Origin: Acidobacteriota bacterium
GTDB lineage: Bacteria > Acidobacteriota > Holophagae > Holophagales > Holophagaceae
Reading direction: 5' to 3'
Assembly: GCA_014189895.1 (NCBI GenBank)
Contig: BJFQ01000011.1
Location: 1-37,183, forward strand
DNA: 37,183 nt
In this document: positions 32,746 to 37,183 of the stretch, one piece after another
Position numbering within the stretch: position 1 is the stretch's first letter
Layout of the letters: every line of letters begins with the position of its first letter
The notes under the pieces: generated by a model
What the model saw: the letters and a program-made list of their open reading frames with translations, nothing else
Database searches by the model: none
Told to the model about the DNA's origin: nothing
Translations under genes and position numbers: made by a program

Positions 32746-34531
32746 CTTCCGAGAACTGAAGGCGGACCAACATCGCATAGTGACCGTCTTTCGCTAGAAG
32801 GCTTTCGTGTGTCCCTCGTTCAATAATGACGCCCTGGTCGAGGACCCAAATTTCATCAGCATCCCGTATCGTACTCAAGCGATGAGCGATCGTAAATGTC
32901 GTCATTCGGCGACTAATGGTTGCGATTACTTTTTGAATCTGATGTTCCGTTTCTGAGTCGATATTAGCCGTAGCTTCATCGAGGAGTAAAATATCTGGAT
33001 TTTGATAGAGCATGCGAGCGAACGCAAGCAACTGACGCTCGCCAGCACTCATTTTCTGTCCTCGTTCCCCCACTTGGGTCTGGAGTCCTTGCGGCAGACG
33101 ATCGACCAAGATTGACAATTGACTCTGTTGAAGCACTTCCTCCAGCTTGGCTTCATCGACCGGGTGATCGAGCACGATATTCTCTAGAAGGGTTCCGGAA
33201 AAGACAAAGACATCTTGAAGAACTAATCCAAACATGGCCCGGAGTTTTTTAAGATCAAAATGACGGATGTCTTCACTATCGACGGTAATTTTTCCCTGAT
33301 TCACATCATAAAACCGCATGAGCAAATTAATCAAAGTGCTCTTCCCAGCACCGGTATGGCCAACGACTGCGATCCGGGATCCCTTCGGGATGTCTCCCGT
33401 TAAACCGTGAATGATGGTTCGCCCTTTGTTGCCATAATCTTCGTAAGCAAAATCAACATTCTCAAATCGAATAGCCCTTTGAAAACGGGGGGTTTCAGTA
33501 AGGTGTCCATTGGGGATCACATCCTGATTGTCTAGGAGCTTAAAAATTCGTTCCGAAGAGGCCAATGCTGTTTGCATAATGTTATAGCGTTCAGCTAATT
33601 CTCGGATGGGCCTAAAGAAGCGACCGGTGAGTTGAATGAAGGCAATGAGCAGGGCAAAATCGACCAGCCCCAACTGAAGTTTGAGACTTGCATACCAGAT
33701 CAGGGCAGCTAAGGTAGCAGAGGTAATGAATTCAACCACCGGGAAGAAAATAGAATACGCTAGGATCGTTCGCAAAAAAGCACTCAGGTAACTATCATTC
33801 AATTCTCGAAATTTGTGTCGACTCTCCGATTCTTGCGCATTGACCTGTACGAGCGACATGCCGGAGATCTGTTCTTGTACAAAAGACTGAATGGCCGCAT
33901 AACGTCCCTGGGTTTCCCGAAAGGCATGTCCTGCCTTGCGCCGAAAAATCTCGGTAGCAACCAGCAAAAAAGGCATGATAGCAAGGGCAACGGTGGCCAT
34001 CCCTGCGTGTTTGGAATACATCCAAATGACGATGGCTAGAAGAGAAAGAAAGTCTCCTAAAATAGCTACGAACCCCGACGAAAACATTTCATTCAAATTT
34101 TGAACGTCACTTGTAACTCGGGTCATCAACCGGCCGACAGGATTGTGATGAAAGAAATGGGTAGATCGCGTCATGAGGTGACGAAAGAGTTCCGAACGAA
34201 GATCCAACATCGCATTGCGTCCTACCCATGCCAAGACGATGTATCGAAGAAAGGTAACTAACATGCCCGCTAGAATGACTCCAAAGAAACCCAGCACCAT
34301 GGGCATCAAAGACGATGTGTTCCCGTCTCGAGTGATGCTTTCTATAATCAGAACTGTAAAAGTAGCTGGAAGTACCTCCAGAAATGCTCCGAGCGTCATC
34401 AGCCCTAAGAGACCCATGATCTGGAGCCCATAGGGCTTTAAGTAGGACGCTAATCGGAATAACAAGGCATGACGTTGCGGCTTGTCAGTCACCTGATCAC
34501 TTTGAAAGAAATCGATAGATTCACTGCTCAT
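32735..34531 (-). CDS. ABC exporter, fused membrane and ATPase domains (MsbA-like)
   Basis: This 598-residue half-transporter should act as a dimer. The N-terminal part to about residue 340 has six helices and the coupling segment HNPVGRLMTRVTSDVQNLNE. The ATPase domain carries Walker A GHTGAGKS (391-398), Q-loop LVLQDVF, signature MSAGERQ (494-500), Walker B ILLLDEA and switch histidine IAHRL. Lipid A flippase MsbA and multidrug exporters share this layout, so the substrate is not fixed by sequence. It heads the run that includes ThiE-AroK and ArnD; the ArnD neighbour makes a lipid substrate attractive, by inference. Confidence 0.9.
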   Translation of the reverse strand: MSSESIDFFQSDQVTDKPQRHALLFRLASYLKPYGLQIMGLLGLMTLGAFLEVLPATFTVLIIESITRDGNTSSLMPMVLGFFGVILAGMLVTFLRYIVLAWVGRNAMLDLRSELFRHLMTRSTHFFHHNPVGRLMTRVTSDVQNLNEMFSSGFVAILGDFLSLLAIVIWMYSKHAGMATVALAIMPFLLVATEIFRRKAGHAFRETQGRYAAIQSFVQEQISGMSLVQVNAQESESRHKFRELNDSYLSAFLRTILAYSIFFPVVEFITSATLAALIWYASLKLQLGLVDFALLIAFIQLTGRFFRPIRELAERYNIMQTALASSERIFKLLDNQDVIPNGHLTETPRFQRAIRFENVDFAYEDYGNKGRTIIHGLTGDIPKGSRIAVVGHTGAGKSTLINLLMRFYDVNQGKITVDSEDIRHFDLKKLRAMFGLVLQDVFVFSGTLLENIVLDHPVDEAKLEEVLQQSQLSILVDRLPQGLQTQVGERGQKMSAGERQLLAFARMLYQNPDILLLDEATANIDSETEHQIQKVIATISRRMTTFTIAHRLSTIRDADEIWVLDQGVIIERGTHESLLAKDGHYAMLVRLQFSEDAA

Positions 34532-34537
34532 AGGTCT

Positions 34538-34581
34538 CTAGTTTCCCATAAGGGAACATGGTTATTTCATCGTTAAACTAG
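34538..34581. repeat. nested inverted repeats in the ABC/aroB divergent region
   Basis: CTAGTTT (34538-34544) faces AAACTAG (34575-34581), and inside lies TTCCC-ATAA-GGGAA (34543-34556). Both fall in the 65-base gap between two divergent start codons, where promoters for both genes must lie, so they are candidate operators. No convincing -35/-10 pair could be fixed. Confidence 0.4.
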
Positions 34582-34596
34582 AAGAACAACATTGTC

Positions 34597-35655
34597 ATGG
34601 ATTTTAAGATGCCCCTTCTAAGCCTCCCCAACGGTTTTCCGACCGAGATTTGGACAGAAGCTTCGCCTAGACGAGAGTACTTACCTCAAGAGCCCTGGTT
34701 CTTAGTCGGCGATTCCAAAATAAAACAGCTTTGGCAAGCCTGGACACCCTCGCCCCCGCTCGGCGAACTTTGGCTGGACGTTTCAGAACAGAAAAAGTCC
34801 ATGGCAGAAGTACTTACTTGTCTCGAAGTTTGGTCTCAAATGCAGCTCTCGAGACAAGTGGTGATTGTCTGCGTCGGTGGCGGAGTTCTCAGTGACCTCG
34901 TCGGACTCGCTACCTCCCTGTACCAGCGAGGGCTTCGGTGGCATATCTGGCCCACGACTCTCGTCGCGCAAGTCGATGCGTCCATCGGTGGCAAAACCGC
35001 TGTTAATTTGGGTGAGGCCAAAAACCAAATTGGAAGTTTCTATCCTCCTGCGCGAGTGGTGCTTTGTAATGACTTTTTAAAAACCCTGCCCTCAGCGCAT
35101 CTTGAAAATGGACAATGGGAAATCATCAAGATGGCCCTCCTAGAGGGCGATGCAGATTGGGTCGCTTCACTGAGTGGCCGCCTGGGGCAGCCTAGCGTTG
35201 TTGCATCGCTTAGGGCTGACATAGAACGGAGTGTCCTTGCGAAAGTGGCGATTGTTCATCAAGATTTGAGAGACCGGGGGGATCGAAAACTGCTCAATCT
35301 CGGTCATACGGTGGCCCATGCCATTGAAGCGGCCTCTCAATTTCAGATTTCCCACGGATCAGCGGTTGGCTTTGGCCTTTTAGTGGCTTGCACCATGTCC
35401 TCTTCGCTGGACCTATCCGATTTTCCACCCTCTCTGATCGACCAATGGATCGTACAACTCCGATCCTCTCAGCTTGCTTGGCCTTCATGGGACCAGTGCG
35501 CTCCTTTCTTGGCATGGGATAAGAAAAAAGAAAACATAACGGGAGAACCTAGCTTCCATGAGCCCCTCCCTCGAAAGGGGGAGCGAGCCATCCTCGTCAG
35601 TTGTTCCCTACAGCTCTTTGAGCAGGCGTACCGAAAGGTTCATGCTCGTTTTTAA
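34597..35655 (+). CDS. aroB: 3-dehydroquinate synthase
   Basis: This 352-residue enzyme makes 3-dehydroquinate from DAHP, the second step of the shikimate pathway, using NAD+ and a divalent metal. Motifs are CVGGGVLSDLVGLATSLYQRG (NAD-binding), TTLVAQVDASIGGKTAVN and NQIGSFYPPARV. Metal ligands fall at E175 (GQWEIIKMALL), H237 (LNLGHTVAHAIE) and H253 (ISHGSAVGFG). Length is normal. ATG 34597 has only weak AGAAG upstream; ATG 34609 is a close alternative. It is divergent from the ABC/ThiE-AroK/ArnD run, which supplies the later pathway enzyme AroK. Confidence 0.95.
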   Translation: MDFKMPLLSLPNGFPTEIWTEASPRREYLPQEPWFLVGDSKIKQLWQAWTPSPPLGELWLDVSEQKKSMAEVLTCLEVWSQMQLSRQVVIVCVGGGVLSDLVGLATSLYQRGLRWHIWPTTLVAQVDASIGGKTAVNLGEAKNQIGSFYPPARVVLCNDFLKTLPSAHLENGQWEIIKMALLEGDADWVASLSGRLGQPSVVASLRADIERSVLAKVAIVHQDLRDRGDRKLLNLGHTVAHAIEAASQFQISHGSAVGFGLLVACTMSSSLDLSDFPPSLIDQWIVQLRSSQLAWPSWDQCAPFLAWDKKKENITGEPSFHEPLPRKGERAILVSCSLQLFEQAYRKVHARF

Positions 35656-35733
35656 TCTTCTCTCTTGAGTGACATTCCGATTACCCAACTAAAGAGATAA
35701 ACTGCTAAAGAACCATCTCGGTGAATGGACACT

Positions 35734-37183
35734 ATGCTTTCTTCTTTCTTCATTTCGATCTCGCTCCTCTCAGCCCAGACGCCAAACTCCCCTCAAACTC
35801 CCGTCGTGACCCCGAGCGTTCAGCAATTTCTACAAGCGCGCGGTCTTCAGAATCAACGAAAGTTTACGCAGGCGCTCGCGCTCTATCGCCCCCTTGAAAC
35901 TACTCTCGGTTCTAGTCCAGAACTCCACCTTCGATTAGCCGAATGCTATAAAGAACTGGGTGATCTCAAAAACGCGTGGGACAGAATAGAAAAAGCTCAC
36001 GAATTAGGACCTCGTCAACAGGAAATTATTATTCAATGGGGACTCATTGCCTATGCGCGCGCTCAAAAAGAAAATAAATTTATTCCGACGGCTCGTGAAG
36101 TCTTAAAAATAGCGACCCAGCAGGTTCCTCAAGAAATCGAGCTTTGGGGTCGAAGTGCGGAGCTCTCTGAAGTGGAAAAAGATTTCAATGATGCTCTAGA
36201 GGCATGGCTGAATGTCGTGGCACTGCGTGAGGATTTTATACCGGCTTGGGAACGCGTACTCGTCCTTGCTCAGCAACTGGATCGTTATGAATCTAGGCGG
36301 CAAGCCACCCTTTATTTAGTCAAAAAAGTCGGCGATAAACGGTCCCTGTCCTCCCTGGAGGCCTTAGCAAATGAGCAGTTGAAGAAAAACTATACGATGC
36401 ATGCTGAAGAATCCTATACGCTTCTATCTCAAGCCCTTACCACTGAGGCAGATGCGTGGGAAGTATTGGGACTCATTCAATTGGAACTTAAAAAATATTC
36501 TCAAGCCCTTGCGAGTTTCCAGTCTGCCCTAGCTATTCGCCCCTCCCATCGCATCCGTTTTGCAACGGCTCAAACCGAGATGCTCCTTCGCCACAACGAA
36601 GAAGCTCACAGTTATCTCCGGTCCTTATGGGATGAGATCAAAGAAGATCGACAAAATCCTTTGAGAAAAAAAACACAGATCCTACTCGTCTATAATTTAT
36701 TTTTAATGAAACGGTACAATTCATTATTAGAATTTACCCGAATCGTTCAGCCAAAAGAGGATCTGGATCCGATCGTTTCCTTCCATGTGTTTATGACCAT
36801 GGTCGTCAAAGAAGACTGGCCTGGAGCCCGAACACAATTGCACTCTCTTTTGAATCTTCAGGCGTCGGAAGCTGGTATGGATCTGAAAGGACTTCTCTCG
36901 GTTTCACTCAATACTATTAAGTCTTCGGCCAGCCCTAACCTCCTTCGGGCGATCGCACGACGATGCCAAGCTGAGATTCATTTACCCTACCTCGGAGAGG
37001 AGGCTTCGCTGGCTCTATTAAAGTCGCCTGAACTCTCCGAACTTAAGCCGGCGATTTCTACGTTAATGCTTGAGAGTGCCTGCTGGAACAACTTGGGTAA
37101 AACCAATGAATCCATCGAAGCCCTCCACAGGGCTAAAGCGCTGGATCCCACCAATGCCTTGGTCTTAAATAATCTAGGCTACG
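35734..37183 (+). CDS. TPR-repeat protein, exported, 3' end cut by window edge
   Basis: The frame is open from 35734 to the end of the window, 483 codons with no stop. A hydrophobic start (MLSSFFISISLLSAQ) suggests export to the periplasm. Helical repeat pairs of TPR type follow: LHLRLAECYKELGDLKNAW and WEVLGLIQLELKKYSQALAS are clear units, and the visible part ends in another, from SIEALHRAKALDP to LVLNNLGY. No enzymatic motif is seen. TPR proteins bind other proteins; the partner here is unknown. ATG 35734 is preferred because GGTGA lies about nine bases upstream, whereas ATG 35725 abuts that site. It follows aroB by 78 bases that hold nothing I recognise. Confidence 0.85.
   Translation, partial: MLSSFFISISLLSAQTPNSPQTPVVTPSVQQFLQARGLQNQRKFTQALALYRPLETTLGSSPELHLRLAECYKELGDLKNAWDRIEKAHELGPRQQEIIIQWGLIAYARAQKENKFIPTAREVLKIATQQVPQEIELWGRSAELSEVEKDFNDALEAWLNVVALREDFIPAWERVLVLAQQLDRYESRRQATLYLVKKVGDKRSLSSLEALANEQLKKNYTMHAEESYTLLSQALTTEADAWEVLGLIQLELKKYSQALASFQSALAIRPSHRIRFATAQTEMLLRHNEEAHSYLRSLWDEIKEDRQNPLRKKTQILLVYNLFLMKRYNSLLEFTRIVQPKEDLDPIVSFHVFMTMVVKEDWPGARTQLHSLLNLQASEAGMDLKGLLSVSLNTIKSSASPNLLRAIARRCQAEIHLPYLGEEASLALLKSPELSELKPAISTLMLESACWNNLGKTNESIEALHRAKALDPTNALVLNNLGY

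Noticed and set aside
31588-34596. TPP riboswitch for the ThiE-containing run
   Set aside because: No THI-box-like leader was seen; the ThiE-AroK start is buried in the ABC gene and the ABC leader is only 65 bases.

Overview
The window is dense chromosomal DNA from a Gram-negative bacterium. The evidence is an outer-membrane TonB-dependent receptor, a complete TonB-ExbB-ExbD energiser and an ArnD-type lipid A enzyme. The receptor is Oar-like, with an N-terminal carboxypeptidase-regulatory domain. Such receptors, together with YmdB, a CIRCE-controlled groESL operon and a fused SecDF, fit Acidobacteriota or a nearby phylum. That placement is tentative because no rRNA is present. Base composition looks even, close to half G+C, and I see no insertion sequence, prophage or CRISPR array.

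Layout. 1-3100: the Oar-like receptor and its terminator. 3160-5000: a YmdB phosphodiesterase facing a saccharopine-dehydrogenase-like protein. 5060-7105: groES-groEL behind a CIRCE operator. 7240-8310: a YggS-family PLP protein, the remnant of a second TonB-dependent receptor and a tRNA-Leu(CAA). 8356-11754: glutamine-dependent NAD synthetase and an FAD-dependent dehydrogenase. 11882-17859: a TIGR01777 epimerase-like protein with an SRPBCC partner, then miaB, a small membrane protein, pgsA, an RluB-type pseudouridine synthase, ribA and nrnA. 17863-22534: adenosine deaminase, a Fur-family regulator, a secreted aminopeptidase P, an MFS transporter and the RNase P RNA. 22560-26068: recO, two exbD genes, exbB, a 61-residue membrane protein and tonB. 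26310-30666: tgt-yajC-secDF. 30663-34531, minus strand: a lipid-exporter-like ABC transporter, a ThiE-AroK fusion and ArnD. 34597-37183: aroB and a TPR protein that runs off the end.

How the genes work together. The tonB cluster would power receptors such as the one at the left end. tgt modifies tRNA, and yajC-secDF supports protein export. aroB and the AroK half of the fusion serve the shikimate pathway from opposite sides of a 65-base divergent region. groESL is heat-shock controlled through HrcA and CIRCE.

Most of the window is housekeeping, and I do not see a clear new defence or mobile system. The points most worth a second look are the ThiE-AroK fusion, the ArnD gene without its usual arn partners, the small membrane gene inside the tonB-exb operon, the dead receptor next to the tRNA, paired palindromes around the yggS start codon, and repeated tail-to-tail gene pairs that share stop-codon bases.
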